Assembly: GCF_006376685.1 (NCBI RefSeq)
Contig: NZ_VEWL01000006.1
Span: forward strand, 179,827 to 243,826
DNA length: 64,000 bases
Direction: 5' to 3'
DNA from: Ochrobactrum teleogrylli
GTDB taxonomy: Bacteria > Pseudomonadota > Alphaproteobacteria > Rhizobiales > Rhizobiaceae
Position 1 is the first letter of the stretch. Each line of letters begins with the position of its first letter. A program made the translations under genes and the position numbers. This document shows positions 8,240-18,528 of the stretch, piece after piece. Below the pieces are notes generated by a model. The model was given only the letters and a program-made list of their open reading frames with translations. It searched no databases and was not told the origin of the DNA.

Positions 8240-10774
8240 TCATTCACATTTGCCCGGCTCCTGATTGTCATCAGCCGGGCAATTTGACACCAACACTGGC
8301 GCAGTCGGTTTCTTCCTATATTCCCAGTCTGGCAGTCCCCGCGCCGCACGAGAATAAAGCCGAAATAGATGCCACGGACGCCGTGGCTCATCAATGGCGA
8401 AGGCCAGCGTGTCGTCGTAACGCGGATCAGCAAATCTGTGCCGTTGAGGTGTTGTGCCACTCTCATCGGTCGCAGGATTGGAAAGTTCCACCAGGGAAGC
8501 ACTGGCCGCAGTGCTCTTTTCGCCTAGTCTGATTTCAACCGTCCCGCGCAAGGCCAGATCACGCCGGTTGAGAACGAGCTTATTCGCGCGCGTGCATCCT
8601 GGCATTTCGCCAGCTACAGCCAGAATAATCACATCGCCAATGTCACAGGCGACATCCTGAACCATCGGATCAGCCGTATAGACAAGCACGCGCCCGTCGC
8701 GCAGCGTGATCGTGCACAATCCATCCTCGCAGATAAAGCCGTCCGTCGGGATTCCTCTGAGCCGGTCCTTTGCGTGTTGCGGTATCAGAAATTGCGGTGC
8801 GAGATAGGCAGTTTGCCAATTATCGACCGTAAACTTGGAGGGTCTGTCGCGGTTCACGGCAAAACGCCCGTCGGACAGTCGAACCCCGACCAGCTTTGCA
8901 TCTTCCGAGATCACGACATCTGGAAACGGCTCGCGTACAAAGGCGATAAATCCTAATAAAACAAATGGTAAAGCGAGAATCTTGAATCTGGTTGTGAACA
9001 GGACCGCAATCACAAGCGCTGTGGTCCAGAAAGCAAGAGCCGCGAGCGGTATCGCGCCCGGATTGCCTTCCGGGGACCAGGACGCCACGAAACTGGCAAT
9101 CTGGCGCACGATCCACACACCGGAACCGGCAATGGACAATGGTATCCAGTCGAGACCGAGCGGCATCAACACCAAACCGAAAACGGCAAAGGGCATGACC
9201 AGAACGGCAATCACCGGATCGGCCAGCACATTGCCAATCAGCCCCAACGGTGCGGTATTGTTGAAGTGGTAGGCAGCGAAAATACCGCTTGCAAGCCCAG
9301 CCAATAACGACGTTCCTGCAGCGGCAAAGACAAAATTCAACGCCTTGGCTGCCAATCCGCCGACTGGCGCTGCAACGCGCCTTTCCATATCCTGCAGCTT
9401 CTTGGCCTTGCGCGCGCTCCACCAGGCATAACCGGCGATCAGGGCAGCTGTCGCCGAATAGGACATTTGAAAACTAGGCCCCAATATTTCATGCGGTGAA
9501 ATCGCGATGGTCACCATTCCGGCGATTGCCAGATTGCGCATGCTGATCGCAGCCCGGTCGAACAATAACGCGCTGAGCATCACGGCGATCATCACATAGC
9601 TGCGCTGTGCGGCCACATCCGCGCCAGACATGGCGAGATAGAACGTACAACTTAGCAGGGACAGGAATGCCGCGTATTTTTTGACCGGATGGCGCACACT
9701 GAACGCGGGAAAGAGCGCAAAACCAGACCGGAGGACAAACATGACGACCCCCGCCGCCAGTGCCATGTGCAGCCCCGATATGGAAAGAATATGCGCGAGA
9801 CCCGCCTTGCGCAGATTTTCGTTGGTTTCCTCACTGATGCCGCCGCGCGTTCCAGCGATCAATGCGGCTGTGACATTGCCGTCCTCGCCGCCAATCACCT
9901 CCTCCACCCGCTCCGAAACGCGCACGCGCAGCAAGGCGACCCACTCACTGATCGCAGCGATCAGGTTTGTTTGCGGCGGGACATGCGCCGTCTTTGGGTT
10001 CCCCAGAAAGAAGCCGTTTGCACCAATACCGTTGAAATAGGCGTGAAAAGAAAAATCATAATTGCCGGGGCGGACCGGGCCTGACGGCACCCGCAGCCGC
10101 GCAAAACCGGTCAAGCCGCCGCCAATCGTTGTTTCAGCAGGTATATCGCGCGCATTGATACGGATACGTTCCGGTGCAAAGCGCAGTTTCGGGCGTTCTG
10201 TTGCCAGCAAATCAAGGGTAATACGCCAGCGGCCATTATCCTGCGCTTCCAGCGCAACGACACGGCCTGTTATGCGTGTTGAAACATCGGAACCGAGCAT
10301 CGGCGTCGCCCTGCGTTCGGTTTCCCATTTTCCGCTGACAAGACCCATTTGGAAAGCCAGCGCCAGCGTCAGTATCTGCGCAACAAGGAAATGCTTCCGC
10401 GCGAGGAGCCGAATGACAGCCAGCCCGGTGAGAAGCGCCAGCACCGGCGTCCAATCCGGTTCAAATGACACGGTGAAATAGGCAATCGCGCCAAGGCCGC
10501 TGAAAATCGGAATCAGCAGAAAGAAAATCCCGCGCGCCGCTTCCAGACTGACAGCTTCTGCAAAGGCGGCGGGAGCCCTGCGCGCAAGACCTTTGACGGC
10601 GCTGCGGCCATCATCCGGCGTCGGGATTTGCGACGGATCGCGGTCGCGGCGTTCGGCAGGCGCAATTGCAGGGTCAGGCCACGGCTCGGGAAGATATGAA
10701 CGCGTCAAGCCGTCGGGCAGGCTTTTGACAAGCGCCCGCTCATTTGCTTCCGCCATATCACCTATGCGCGTCAT
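8240..10774 (-). CDS. comEC: ComEC/Rec2-family membrane protein with degenerate C-terminal domain
   Basis: Family of inner-membrane channels proposed to carry single-stranded DNA into the cell during natural transformation. About 844 residues from the ATG at 10774 (starts at 10756 and 10870 are also possible; the first has an AGGTGAT just upstream). Order of domains: an N-terminal soluble region with two membrane helices, an OB-like DUF4131 region, the Competence helices with the signature LAHILSISGLHMALAAG, further helices, and a C-terminal soluble part. That last part is related to the metallo-beta-lactamase domain, but I see no HxHxDH zinc motif, so nuclease activity is doubtful. Divergent from gltX. 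Other competence genes are not in the window. Confidence 0.88.
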   Translation of the reverse strand: MTRIGDMAEANERALVKSLPDGLTRSYLPEPWPDPAIAPAERRDRDPSQIPTPDDGRSAVKGLARRAPAAFAEAVSLEAARGIFFLLIPIFSGLGAIAYFTVSFEPDWTPVLALLTGLAVIRLLARKHFLVAQILTLALAFQMGLVSGKWETERRATPMLGSDVSTRITGRVVALEAQDNGRWRITLDLLATERPKLRFAPERIRINARDIPAETTIGGGLTGFARLRVPSGPVRPGNYDFSFHAYFNGIGANGFFLGNPKTAHVPPQTNLIAAISEWVALLRVRVSERVEEVIGGEDGNVTAALIAGTRGGISEETNENLRKAGLAHILSISGLHMALAAGVVMFVLRSGFALFPAFSVRHPVKKYAAFLSLLSCTFYLAMSGADVAAQRSYVMIAVMLSALLFDRAAISMRNLAIAGMVTIAISPHEILGPSFQMSYSATAALIAGYAWWSARKAKKLQDMERRVAAPVGGLAAKALNFVFAAAGTSLLAGLASGIFAAYHFNNTAPLGLIGNVLADPVIAVLVMPFAVFGLVLMPLGLDWIPLSIAGSGVWIVRQIASFVASWSPEGNPGAIPLAALAFWTTALVIAVLFTTRFKILALPFVLLGFIAFVREPFPDVVISEDAKLVGVRLSDGRFAVNRDRPSKFTVDNWQTAYLAPQFLIPQHAKDRLRGIPTDGFICEDGLCTITLRDGRVLVYTADPMVQDVACDIGDVIILAVAGEMPGCTRANKLVLNRRDLALRGTVEIRLGEKSTAASASLVELSNPATDESGTTPQRHRFADPRYDDTLAFAIDEPRRPWHLFRLYSRAARGLPDWEYRKKPTAPVLVSNCPADDNQEPGKCE

Positions 10775-11028
10775 GCCCCCGCCTGACTGCAAAAAAGGTC
10801 TTTTTGTCGAAATACCCCAAAAGAACAATGTCGCAAGGAGCCGAAACAAACGCGAAGCCCTTGCGCACAATGCTGCCTATGCTACATGAACGCCAGTCGA
10901 AATCGAGAGGGTTTCGTTATAGAAATCCTCGTCCTCGCCCTTTGGCGGAGAGCATCAGAATTCAGTTTGCGCCCCCTACCCCGGCAATTGCCGCTGTCTT
11001 GACGGGCGCGCGATAAAGTGGAGCTACC

Positions 11029-12450
11029 ATGTCGAAACCGGTCGTCACCCGTTTTGCCCCTTCGCCCACGGGTTATCTTCATATCGGCGGTGCCCGCACG
11101 GCCCTGTTCAACTGGCTCTATGCCAAGCATACCGGCGGCAAGATGCTGCTGCGTATCGAAGACACCGACCGTGAACGTTCCACCGATGCCGCCACCGCCG
11201 CCATTCTCGACGGCCTGACCTGGCTCGGCCTCGACTGGGAAGGTGACGCGATCTCGCAGTTCGAGCGCGCGCCGCGCCACCGCGAAGTCGCCGAGGAACT
11301 GGTTGCTCTCGGCAAAGCCTATTACTGCTACACGACGCCGGAAGAGCTGGAAGAAATGCGCGAAAAAGCGCGTGCCGAAGGCCGCCCGCCGCGTTATGAT
11401 GGCCGCTGGCGTGACCGCGACCCGTCCGAAGCGCCTGCAGGTGTAAAGCCTGTCATTCGCATTAAGGCGCCGCAGGAAGGCGAAACGCTCGTGCGCGACG
11501 CCGTGCAGGGCGATATTCGCTTCCCCAACAAGGATCTCGATGATTTCATCATTCTGCGTTCCGATGGCACACCGACCTATATGCACGCGGTTGTCGTTGA
11601 CGACCACGACATGGGCGTCACCCATATCATTCGCGGCGACGATCATTTGACCAACGCAGCCCGCCAGACTGTCATCTATGACGCCATGGGCTGGGACGTG
11701 CCGCAAATGTCGCATATTCCGCTGATCCACGGTGCGGACGGTGCAAAGCTTTCCAAGCGTCATGGCGCTCTTGGCGTCGATGCTTATCGCGCCATGGGCT
11801 ATCTGCCCGCAGCATTGCGCAATTATCTCGTCCGTCTCGGCTGGAGCCACGGCGATGACGAAATCATGTCGACCGAACAGATGATCGAATGGTTCGACGT
11901 GAAGGACATCAACAAGGGCGCTGCCCGTTTCGACTTCCAGAAGCTCGAAGCGATCAACGGTCTTTATATGCGCGGCAGCGACGACAAGGCGCTGTTTGAT
12001 GCCCTCGTTGCCGTTCTGCCGGAAATCGAAGGTGGTAAAGAGCTGGCCGCAGCGCTCGATGACAAGCGCAGCGCGCAGCTGCTCACGGCCATGTCCGGCC
12101 TGAAGGACCGCGCCAAGACGCTCGTTGAACTTGCCGACGGTGCAAAATTCATTTTCGCAGCGCGCCCGCTCGATCTCGATGAAAAGGCCGCCTCACTTCT
12201 CAATGAAGAAGGTCGCGCCGTTCTGAAATCGGTGCTGCCGGATCTGGAAGCTGCCGGCGAGTGGACCATTGAATCACTGGACGCTGTGGTTCGCGCCCAT
12301 GCAGAAAAAACCGGACTGAAACTCGGCAAGATTGCGCAACCGTTGCGTGCCGCCCTTACCGGGCGCGCTACTTCACCGGGTGTGTTCGATGTGCTTTTCG
12401 TGCTGGGTCGCGACGAGTCCTTGGGCCGTATTCGCGATCAAATCGGTTAA
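11029..12450 (+). CDS. gltX: Glutamate--tRNA ligase
   Basis: Charges tRNA-Glu with glutamate (and possibly tRNA-Gln, for later amidation). 473 residues, class I synthetase. The HIGH-like motif is in [14 protein letters not shown] (residues 11-24) and the KMSKS-like loop is KLSKR at 240-244. The C-terminal anticodon-binding region is complete. The ATG at 11029 follows GTGGAGC. It is divergent from comEC across about 250 bases and followed by gltA on the same strand. Many alphaproteobacteria carry two gltX copies; this window shows one. Confidence 0.96.
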   Translation: MSKPVVTRFAPSPTGYLHIGGARTALFNWLYAKHTGGKMLLRIEDTDRERSTDAATAAILDGLTWLGLDWEGDAISQFERAPRHREVAEELVALGKAYYCYTTPEELEEMREKARAEGRPPRYDGRWRDRDPSEAPAGVKPVIRIKAPQEGETLVRDAVQGDIRFPNKDLDDFIILRSDGTPTYMHAVVVDDHDMGVTHIIRGDDHLTNAARQTVIYDAMGWDVPQMSHIPLIHGADGAKLSKRHGALGVDAYRAMGYLPAALRNYLVRLGWSHGDDEIMSTEQMIEWFDVKDINKGAARFDFQKLEAINGLYMRGSDDKALFDALVAVLPEIEGGKELAAALDDKRSAQLLTAMSGLKDRAKTLVELADGAKFIFAARPLDLDEKAASLLNEEGRAVLKSVLPDLEAAGEWTIESLDAVVRAHAEKTGLKLGKIAQPLRAALTGRATSPGVFDVLFVLGRDESLGRIRDQIG

Positions 12451-12677
12451 GGTGCTATCATTCACGCTGACGTGACGAACGGCATATAAATAGTTCAAAT
12501 TTCGCATTGCATCGCGGACGGTTTGGGATAGTTTGGCGGTCAAAATCGTAGCCGTAATGCGTTAAAAATCGGGCATCCCGCAGTCTTTCGGGGCCCGCCA
12601 AGAGATACGAGACAAGTTATAGCAGCGAATGCAATACTGCCGCCTGCGGCGGCAAAGTGGACATGAAAGGAAACATG

Positions 12678-13970
12678 ATGTCAGCTAAGACAGCCAGCTT
12701 TACTCTCGACGGCAATACGTTCGATCTGCCTGTGCGACAAGGCACTGTCGGGCCGGACGTCGTCGACATCGGTCCACTTTACAAGAATTCGCATGCCTTT
12801 ACCTACGATCCGGGTTTCACCTCCACCGCTTCCTGCGAATCCAAGATCACCTATATCGATGGCGACGAAGGCACCCTGCTCTATCGCGGCTATCCGATCG
12901 ACCAGCTCGCCGAACATGGCGACTTCCTCGAAACCTGCTACCTGCTGCTTTACGGTGAACTGCCGACGGCAACCCAGAAGGCCGATTTCGATTATCGCGT
13001 GACCCGTCACACGATGATCCATGAACAGATGACGCGCTTCTTCACCGGCTTCCGCCGCGATGCGCATCCGATGGCCGTGATGGTCGGTTGTGTGGGCGCC
13101 ATGTCCGCCTTCTACCACGACTCGACCGACATCACCGATCCGCATCAGCGCATGGTCGCTTCCATCCGCCTGATCGCTAAGGTGCCGACGCTCGCTGCAA
13201 TGGCCTATAAGTACCATATCGGCCAGCCGTTCATGTATCCGAAGAACGACCTCGATTTCGCTTCGAACTTCCTGCACATGTGCTTTGGCGTTCCTTGCGA
13301 GGATTACAAGGTCAATCCGGTTCTGGCCCGCGCCATGGACCGCATCTTCATCCTGCATGCCGATCACGAACAGAATGCTTCGACCTCGACCGTGCGCCTT
13401 GCCGGTTCGTCGGGCGCCAACCCGTTCGCCTGCATCGCAGCTGGCGTTGCATGCCTCTGGGGCCCTGCCCATGGCGGCGCAAACGAAGCAGCGCTCAACA
13501 TGCTGGCCGAAATCGGCTCGGTGGATCGCATTCCGGAATTCGTCGCCCGCGCCAAGGACAAGAACGATCCGTTCCGTCTGATGGGCTTCGGTCACCGCGT
13601 CTACAAGAACTACGATCCGCGCGCCAAGATCATGCAGAAGACCTGCCATGAAGTTCTGGGCGAACTGGGCATCAAGGACGATCCGTTGCTCGACGTTGCA
13701 ATGGAACTGGAAAAGATCGCTCTGACGGATGAATACTTCATCGAGAAGAAGCTCTATCCGAATATCGACTTCTATTCCGGCATTACGCTGAAGGCTCTCG
13801 GCTTCCCGACCGAAATGTTCACGGTTCTCTTTGCACTCGCCCGCACCGTCGGCTGGGTCGCTCAGTGGAAGGAAATGATCGAAGACCCGCAGCAGAAGAT
13901 CGGTCGCCCTCGTCAGCTCTACACGGGCGCAACGGAACGCGACTACGTGCCGGTTGCAAAGCGCAAATAA
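12678..13970 (+). CDS. gltA: Citrate synthase (type II)
   Basis: Condenses oxaloacetate with acetyl-CoA, the entry step of the citric acid cycle. 430 residues, the length of the hexameric Gram-negative type. Active-site residues are visible: His265 ([10 protein letters not shown]), His306 ([14 protein letters not shown]) and the Asp of YPNIDFYSG near 363. Two adjacent ATG codons (12675 and 12678) follow AAAGGAAA; I use the second. A 227-base upstream region holds the promoter, and a strong terminator follows the stop codon, so gltA is probably a single-gene transcript. Confidence 0.96.
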   Translation: MSAKTASFTLDGNTFDLPVRQGTVGPDVVDIGPLYKNSHAFTYDPGFTSTASCESKITYIDGDEGTLLYRGYPIDQLAEHGDFLETCYLLLYGELPTATQKADFDYRVTRHTMIHEQMTRFFTGFRRDAHPMAVMVGCVGAMSAFYHDSTDITDPHQRMVASIRLIAKVPTLAAMAYKYHIGQPFMYPKNDLDFASNFLHMCFGVPCEDYKVNPVLARAMDRIFILHADHEQNASTSTVRLAGSSGANPFACIAAGVACLWGPAHGGANEAALNMLAEIGSVDRIPEFVARAKDKNDPFRLMGFGHRVYKNYDPRAKIMQKTCHEVLGELGIKDDPLLDVAMELEKIALTDEYFIEKKLYPNIDFYSGITLKALGFPTEMFTVLFALARTVGWVAQWKEMIEDPQQKIGRPRQLYTGATERDYVPVAKRK

Positions 13971-13991
13971 GCGCGGCAAACGCTGAAAACA

Positions 13992-14028
13992 AAACCCCGG
14001 CTGCCAATGGCAACCGGGGTTTCTTTTT
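13992..14028 (+). terminator. Rho-independent terminator after gltA
   Basis: AAACCCCGG (13992-14000) pairs perfectly with CCGGGGTTT (14014-14022), with a small inner TGCC/GGCA stem, followed by CTTTTTG. It lies 21 bases after the gltA stop and close to the end of lpxB, so it may serve both convergent transcripts. Confidence 0.9.
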
Positions 14029-14046
14029 GATCCAAATTTGAGTTGT

Positions 14047-15234
14047 TCAGCCCTTGGGGCCTTTTTCGATCGCGTCCAGCAGAACCCGCGCGCCGATTTC
14101 CCCAGAAGGCCGCTCCGTCGCCATGACCGAAGCGACCGCGTCGAAGCCATCCAGCTGCGCCTGACGCGCTGAACCGGGCCGCATGAGGCGCTCCAGATTG
14201 CGCGCCAGCATGCCCGGACGCACAAATTCATTGAAAAACTCCGGCACCACCGGTTCATCCGCAATGATATTCGGCAAAGCCGCACTCCAGATGGTGATCT
14301 TCGGCATCAGGAATTTGCGCGCGAACCAGTCTGCCTTGTAGGAAAGCACGCTCGGAATGCGCGACAGCGCCAGTTCCAGCGATACGGTGCCTGACGCGGC
14401 AAGTGCTGCATCGGCCCGCGCAAAGGCCTTCCACTTTTCCTCATCACCGACGACGATCAGCGGCTTCACCGCCCAGTCCCGCGAAAGATCGCGCACCATC
14501 GCTTCGATGCGCGGCAAAGTGGGCAGAATGACTTCGAGTTTCTCCACGCGCTGCGAAAGCTCTTCGACCGCTCTGCCGAAAGGCTCCATCAACATCTGGA
14601 TTTCTGTGCGGCGAGAACCGGGCAGAAGCAACAGCGTATGTTTGCCGGCTTCCGATCGTTGCGGCTCCAGCGCAAGCTGCGCCGCGCGCGTCTCAATGAT
14701 CGGCGCATAACTCGACAGGCGATGCCCGACATAGGTTGCCTGCGGTCCATTCAGCCGCTCAATCACATCGACCTCGAACGGCAAAACCGTCAGCACATGA
14801 TCGATATAGGCGCGCATCGCACGTGCGCGCTGCGGACGCCACGCCCAGACACTGGGCGCGATATACTTGACGATTGGAATGGAGGGATCGGCGGCTCTGA
14901 TCTTTTTTGCGACGCGATGCGTAAAATCCGGACTATCGATCAGCAGAACACAATCCGGCTTTTCCGCCACGATCTGCCGTGCAGTCTGCCGAATGCGCAA
15001 CACCAGTCCCGGCAAGTTTTTGATGATGGCACCAAGCCCCATCAAAGCGATTTCATGCGGGTCGAAAAAGGTTTTCAGACCCCGCGCGGCCAGATGATCG
15101 CCACCGACACCGACCAGATCCACTAGCCTGTCGGTCTGAAGACGCAAGGCGTCAATTAGGTCAGCACCAAGAAGGTCGCCGGATTCTTCACCGGCCACGA
15201 TTGCTATTTTCAATGGCCGGCTGGTGTTGCTCAC
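14047..15234 (-). CDS. lpxB: Lipid-A-disaccharide synthase
   Basis: Joins UDP-2,3-diacylglucosamine and lipid X to make the lipid A disaccharide at the inner membrane. 395 residues, normal for the GT19 family. The N-terminal IVAGEESGDLLGADLI motif (about 12-27), the VLLIDSPDF and YIAPSVWAW segments and the LLPGSRRTEI motif are characteristic. It starts with GTG at 15234, two bases after the lpxI stop, with AAGGA upstream. Last gene of the lpxD-fabZ-lpxA-lpxI-lpxB run. Confidence 0.95.
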   Translation of the reverse strand: MSNTSRPLKIAIVAGEESGDLLGADLIDALRLQTDRLVDLVGVGGDHLAARGLKTFFDPHEIALMGLGAIIKNLPGLVLRIRQTARQIVAEKPDCVLLIDSPDFTHRVAKKIRAADPSIPIVKYIAPSVWAWRPQRARAMRAYIDHVLTVLPFEVDVIERLNGPQATYVGHRLSSYAPIIETRAAQLALEPQRSEAGKHTLLLLPGSRRTEIQMLMEPFGRAVEELSQRVEKLEVILPTLPRIEAMVRDLSRDWAVKPLIVVGDEEKWKAFARADAALAASGTVSLELALSRIPSVLSYKADWFARKFLMPKITIWSAALPNIIADEPVVPEFFNEFVRPGMLARNLERLMRPGSARQAQLDGFDAVASVMATERPSGEIGARVLLDAIEKGPKG

Positions 15235-15236
15235 CC

Positions 15237-16130
15237 TTAACTGTCCTTCTCGTGTCGACTGATCGTCTCTATGAAGAGGCCGCTATCATTTGCCGCCGCA
15301 ATGGTGTCGCCGAAGCCTAGAATAAATGTGCGCCCGGCCTCAACTGCAATCCCGCCGAGCCCGGCGCGTTTGGCGTTCAGCACAGTGGAAATACCAATGG
15401 CAGGCAAATCCGCACGCTCATCCTGACGGGGTTTGGCCATTTTCACAAGGACCCCGCCGCGCTTGGGAATACGCCCCGTTTCCCGCAGTTCACGGACGCG
15501 CTCAATCATTAGATCGGTGCCCTCCGCGCCTTCCAGCGCCACCACCCGTCCGCCGACAGCAACAGCGCCTTGCCCAACATCGAGATCACCGAGCCGCAAA
15601 GCCGATTCCATAGCCAGCTTAATATTTCCCGCTTCACGCGCGTCCGGCGCAACCTTGGTAAGAATGCGAGCGGGCGACGGAGACAGAAGATCGGGCACGA
15701 CTTCATGGGCACCAACCACCTTGAAGCCGAATGATTCCAGCAGGCCGATAAAGGCCCGCAGCAAAGCGTCGTCGCCTTGCCCAAGCGCGCGAAACACATG
15801 CGGCACAGCCCGCAACGTCGGCCAGTCGAGCTTGAGGTCACTGAGATGCGGCCTGCTGCGCACGCCTCCTGCCAGGACAACTCGCGAAACGCCAGCCGCT
15901 TTCATGGAGCGAACAAGCTTTGCAAATTCGACAACCGATACTTCCTGATGCTCATAATTATAGAGCACCCGGTCGGCTTCTTCACGCAAGGGAACGAGAA
16001 AGGGCGGTGTGCCAGCGTTTTGAAGCGCCTCAGCCACGGCAATGGGCAACAGGCCGTTGCCCGCAATAATACCGACACGCCCGCCATCGACGGACGGACG
16101 TGCCAAGTTTTCAGCTTTCGTCGCTGTCAT
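15237..16130 (-). CDS. lpxI: UDP-2,3-diacylglucosamine pyrophosphatase LpxI
   Basis: Hydrolyses UDP-2,3-diacylglucosamine to lipid X, replacing the unrelated LpxH in many alphaproteobacteria (formerly DUF1009). About 297 residues. The N-terminal GRVGIIAGNGLLPIAVAEAL segment and the C-terminal GIAVEAGRTFILG region are typical. Start is uncertain: I chose the ATG at 16130, overlapping the lpxA end by 20 bases; the ATG at 16145 is an alternative. Its position between lpxA and lpxB supports the role. Confidence 0.92.
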   Translation of the reverse strand: MTATKAENLARPSVDGGRVGIIAGNGLLPIAVAEALQNAGTPPFLVPLREEADRVLYNYEHQEVSVVEFAKLVRSMKAAGVSRVVLAGGVRSRPHLSDLKLDWPTLRAVPHVFRALGQGDDALLRAFIGLLESFGFKVVGAHEVVPDLLSPSPARILTKVAPDAREAGNIKLAMESALRLGDLDVGQGAVAVGGRVVALEGAEGTDLMIERVRELRETGRIPKRGGVLVKMAKPRQDERADLPAIGISTVLNAKRAGLGGIAVEAGRTFILGFGDTIAAANDSGLFIETISRHEKDS

Positions 16131-16947
16131 GCCCGAGTCCACCATGAGCCGCATCGAGCGGTGGCGTGGTATAGGCGCGTTTCGTATCGGCACTGATAAA
16201 GGCGATCATATCGGCGACCGCCTGAGAATCCGGGAAAGCTGCGAGTACGTCGATGGTACGGTCGCGCACTGGCTTGGTACGGTCGAACAGCATACGCACG
16301 GCATGGCGCAGATTGTGGATTTCCTTGCGCTCCATGCCGGAACGCTTCATGCCGACGATGTTGAGCCCGCCCAGATGCGCGTGATTGCCGATGGCCATAC
16401 CATAAGGGATGACATCGCCTACCACGGCGGCCATGCCGCCAATGAACGCGTGGTGGCCGACGCGCACGAACTGGTGCACAGCCGCACCGCCGCCCAAAAT
16501 GGCGTGGTGTTCGATGGTCGTGTGACCGCCGATCATCACATTGTTCGAGAAAGTCACATGATCACCGATATCGCAATCATGCGCCACATGGGCATAAGCG
16601 AGGAAGGAGCAGTCGTCGCCGACCGAAGTATAGCCGCGCGCACTGTCGGAGCCACGGTGCATGGTGACGCCTTCGCGGATCATGCAATTCGCGCCGATCT
16701 TCAGCGTGGTCGGGCCGCCTTTATGCTTGTTGTTCTGCGGATCGCAGCCGAGAACGGCATGCGGATAGACCTTCGCGCCCGCGCCAAGCGTGGTCGCGTC
16801 TGTGATCACCACATGGCTCATCAGGACGGAATTGTCGCCGATGACAGCGCCCGATTGAATATGACAGAAGGGGCCTACAGACACACCCTGGCCCAGTTCC
16901 ACACCCGGCTCGACAAGAGCGGTGGGGTGAATGATTGTTTCGTTCAT
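16111..16947 (-). CDS. lpxA: UDP-N-acetylglucosamine acyltransferase LpxA
   Basis: First step of lipid A synthesis: transfers a hydroxyacyl chain from acyl carrier protein to UDP-GlcNAc. 278 residues, a left-handed beta-helix of hexapeptide repeats followed by a helical C-terminus. The catalytic His123 lies in AHVAHDCDIGDH, and the C-terminal region includes GLNIVGMKRSGM. The ATG at 16947 gives the family start (MNETIIHPTA). A GTG at 16959 that overlaps the fabZ stop (GTGA) is possible, since neither has a strong Shine-Dalgarno. It overlaps lpxI. Confidence 0.95.
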   Translation of the reverse strand: MNETIIHPTALVEPGVELGQGVSVGPFCHIQSGAVIGDNSVLMSHVVITDATTLGAGAKVYPHAVLGCDPQNNKHKGGPTTLKIGANCMIREGVTMHRGSDSARGYTSVGDDCSFLAYAHVAHDCDIGDHVTFSNNVMIGGHTTIEHHAILGGGAAVHQFVRVGHHAFIGGMAAVVGDVIPYGMAIGNHAHLGGLNIVGMKRSGMERKEIHNLRHAVRMLFDRTKPVRDRTIDVLAAFPDSQAVADMIAFISADTKRAYTTPPLDAAHGGLGHDSDES

Positions 16948-16955
16948 TATAATGC

Positions 16956-17429
16956 TCACTGGCTTTCTTCACCGGCGTTGATCATCGCCGCGACTTCCGC
17001 TTCAGCAACTTTCACACCATCAACCTCAGCCACGCACTCATATTTGGAAATATTGGCGCGCTGTTTGGTTTTCTTGACATGCAGAAGCAGGCGATCGCCC
17101 GGAACAACCGGACGGCGGAACTTCGCATTGTCGATCGTCATAAAATAGACCACGCCCGGGCGACCGGTCTTGCGCTGCAGCAGCGAGATGGCACCAGCGG
17201 TCTGCGCCATGGCTTCGATAATCAGAACACCCGGCATGATCGGTTTTTCCGGGAAATGCCCGGTAAAATGCGGCTCATTGATCGTGACATTCTTTATGCC
17301 GGTTGCCGAACGATCGCCATCAATATCCACGATCCGGTCAATCAGCAGAAAGGGATATCGGTGCGGCAGCACTGCCAGAAGATCCTGAATATCCGCCGCT
17401 TCGAGTTTCGTCTGTTCCGTATCACTCAT
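16956..17429 (-). CDS. fabZ: 3-hydroxyacyl-[acyl-carrier-protein] dehydratase FabZ
   Basis: Dehydrates 3-hydroxyacyl-ACP in fatty acid elongation and competes with LpxA/LpxD for hydroxyacyl-ACP, which explains its place in the lipid A cluster. 157 residues, a hot-dog fold. Catalytic His58 (FTGHFPEKP) and Glu72 ([13 protein letters not shown]) are present. A longer in-frame extension exists upstream, but the ATG at 17429 has GAAAGGAG and gives the normal length. Its first 8 bases overlap the end of lpxD. Confidence 0.96.
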   Translation of the reverse strand: MSDTEQTKLEAADIQDLLAVLPHRYPFLLIDRIVDIDGDRSATGIKNVTINEPHFTGHFPEKPIMPGVLIIEAMAQTAGAISLLQRKTGRPGVVYFMTIDNAKFRRPVVPGDRLLLHVKKTKQRANISKYECVAEVDGVKVAEAEVAAMINAGEESQ

Positions 17430-18477
17430 CTGAGGATTGCTCCTTTCTTGATTGCCCGATGCTGCGAATGTTCGCGATATCGCGGAACCATTGCTTGATA
17501 GGACGTGCGGGAAGACCTCCCCAACGTTCTCCATCGGGTATATCGTTCATAACACCGCTCGCAGCGGCAATCTGCACGCCCGAGCCGATAATCAGGTGAT
17601 CCGCAAGACCGACGCGACCGCCAAGCATGGTCCCGTCGCCGATCACGCAACTTCCGGAAATACCGCAATGCGCGGCAATGAGACAAAAACGACCGATGCG
17701 CACATTATGCGCAATCTGGACGAGATTATCGATCTTGGAGCCCTCACCGATCACCGTGTCGCTCAGCGACCCGCGATCAACCGTCGTATTGGCCCCGATC
17801 TCCACATTGTCCTGAATAACGACCCGCCCGATCTGCGGAACTTTATCAAGTCCTGCAGCGCCGGGGACATAGCCGAAACCGTCCTGACCGATACGCACGC
17901 CGGGATGCAACAAAACACGATTGCCGATAAATGCGCACTGGATCGTCACACCGGGCCCGACATAGCTGTCGCGTCCAATCTGGCAATTCTCGCCGATCAC
18001 CGCCGTTGCAGCAATCAACGTGCCCGAACCGATGGTGACGCCCTTGCCGATCACCGCGCCCGCTTCAACGGTCGCGCCATCTTCGACATGCGCTGAAGGG
18101 TGAATGAAGGCCTGCGGGGAAATGCCGGTTTCGCCAAGCCAGCTTTCCAGCTTGGCCGAGGTCGGAAACAGCATGCGCCCAACGGCGGAAAAATCGCGAT
18201 GCGGATTGCGGGTAATCAGGGCTGCCATATGCGAAGGAACACTTGGAGCGATGTCCTCCTTGCAAAAAACGCCAGCGGCCTTGATACCGGCCAGCGCTTC
18301 GGCATTTTTCTTACCTTCTACGAAGATAAGCGAACCCTCTCCGGCATCCTTCATGGAAGCCAGACGCTCAACAGAACGCGGTGCAAGCTTCGGGTCACGA
18401 AGTCTTGCACCGGTGAAATCAGCAACATCGCCAATCGTGAGTTCACGAGAAGGCGAGAAAAAGACGGGATCTGCCAT
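17422..18477 (-). CDS. lpxD: UDP-3-O-(3-hydroxyacyl)glucosamine N-acyltransferase LpxD
   Basis: Adds the N-linked hydroxyacyl chain, third step of lipid A synthesis. 351 residues. The N-terminal uridine-binding domain spans roughly 1-110, then comes a left-handed beta-helix of hexapeptide repeats. The catalytic His is in [10 protein letters not shown] near residue 254, followed by AHCGISG. Starts at the ATG at 18477, about 50 bases after bamA, with a GC-rich hairpin in that gap. The last 8 bases overlap fabZ. Confidence 0.95.
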   Translation of the reverse strand: MADPVFFSPSRELTIGDVADFTGARLRDPKLAPRSVERLASMKDAGEGSLIFVEGKKNAEALAGIKAAGVFCKEDIAPSVPSHMAALITRNPHRDFSAVGRMLFPTSAKLESWLGETGISPQAFIHPSAHVEDGATVEAGAVIGKGVTIGSGTLIAATAVIGENCQIGRDSYVGPGVTIQCAFIGNRVLLHPGVRIGQDGFGYVPGAAGLDKVPQIGRVVIQDNVEIGANTTVDRGSLSDTVIGEGSKIDNLVQIAHNVRIGRFCLIAAHCGISGSCVIGDGTMLGGRVGLADHLIIGSGVQIAAASGVMNDIPDGERWGGLPARPIKQWFRDIANIRSIGQSRKEQSSDE

Positions 18478-18492
18478 CAGTACACTTTCTCT

Positions 18493-18514
18493 CCCGGGGC
18501 GTAGCCGCCCCGGG
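18493..18514 (-). promoter_or_regulatory. GC-rich hairpin in the bamA-lpxD gap
   Basis: CCCGGGGCG (18493-18501) and CGCCCCGGG (18506-18514) are separated by 4 bases. On the transcribed strand the stem ends right at GGGAGAGAAAG, the likely lpxD ribosome-binding region, and no T-run follows. It may tune read-through or lpxD translation rather than terminate. Confidence 0.55.
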
Positions 18515-18528
18515 GAAAGGCAAATCGG

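Noticed and set aside
12681..14285. 534-residue minus-strand frame opposite gltA
   Set aside because: It overlaps gltA antisense over its whole length and runs into lpxB in the wrong frame; no recognisable domain.
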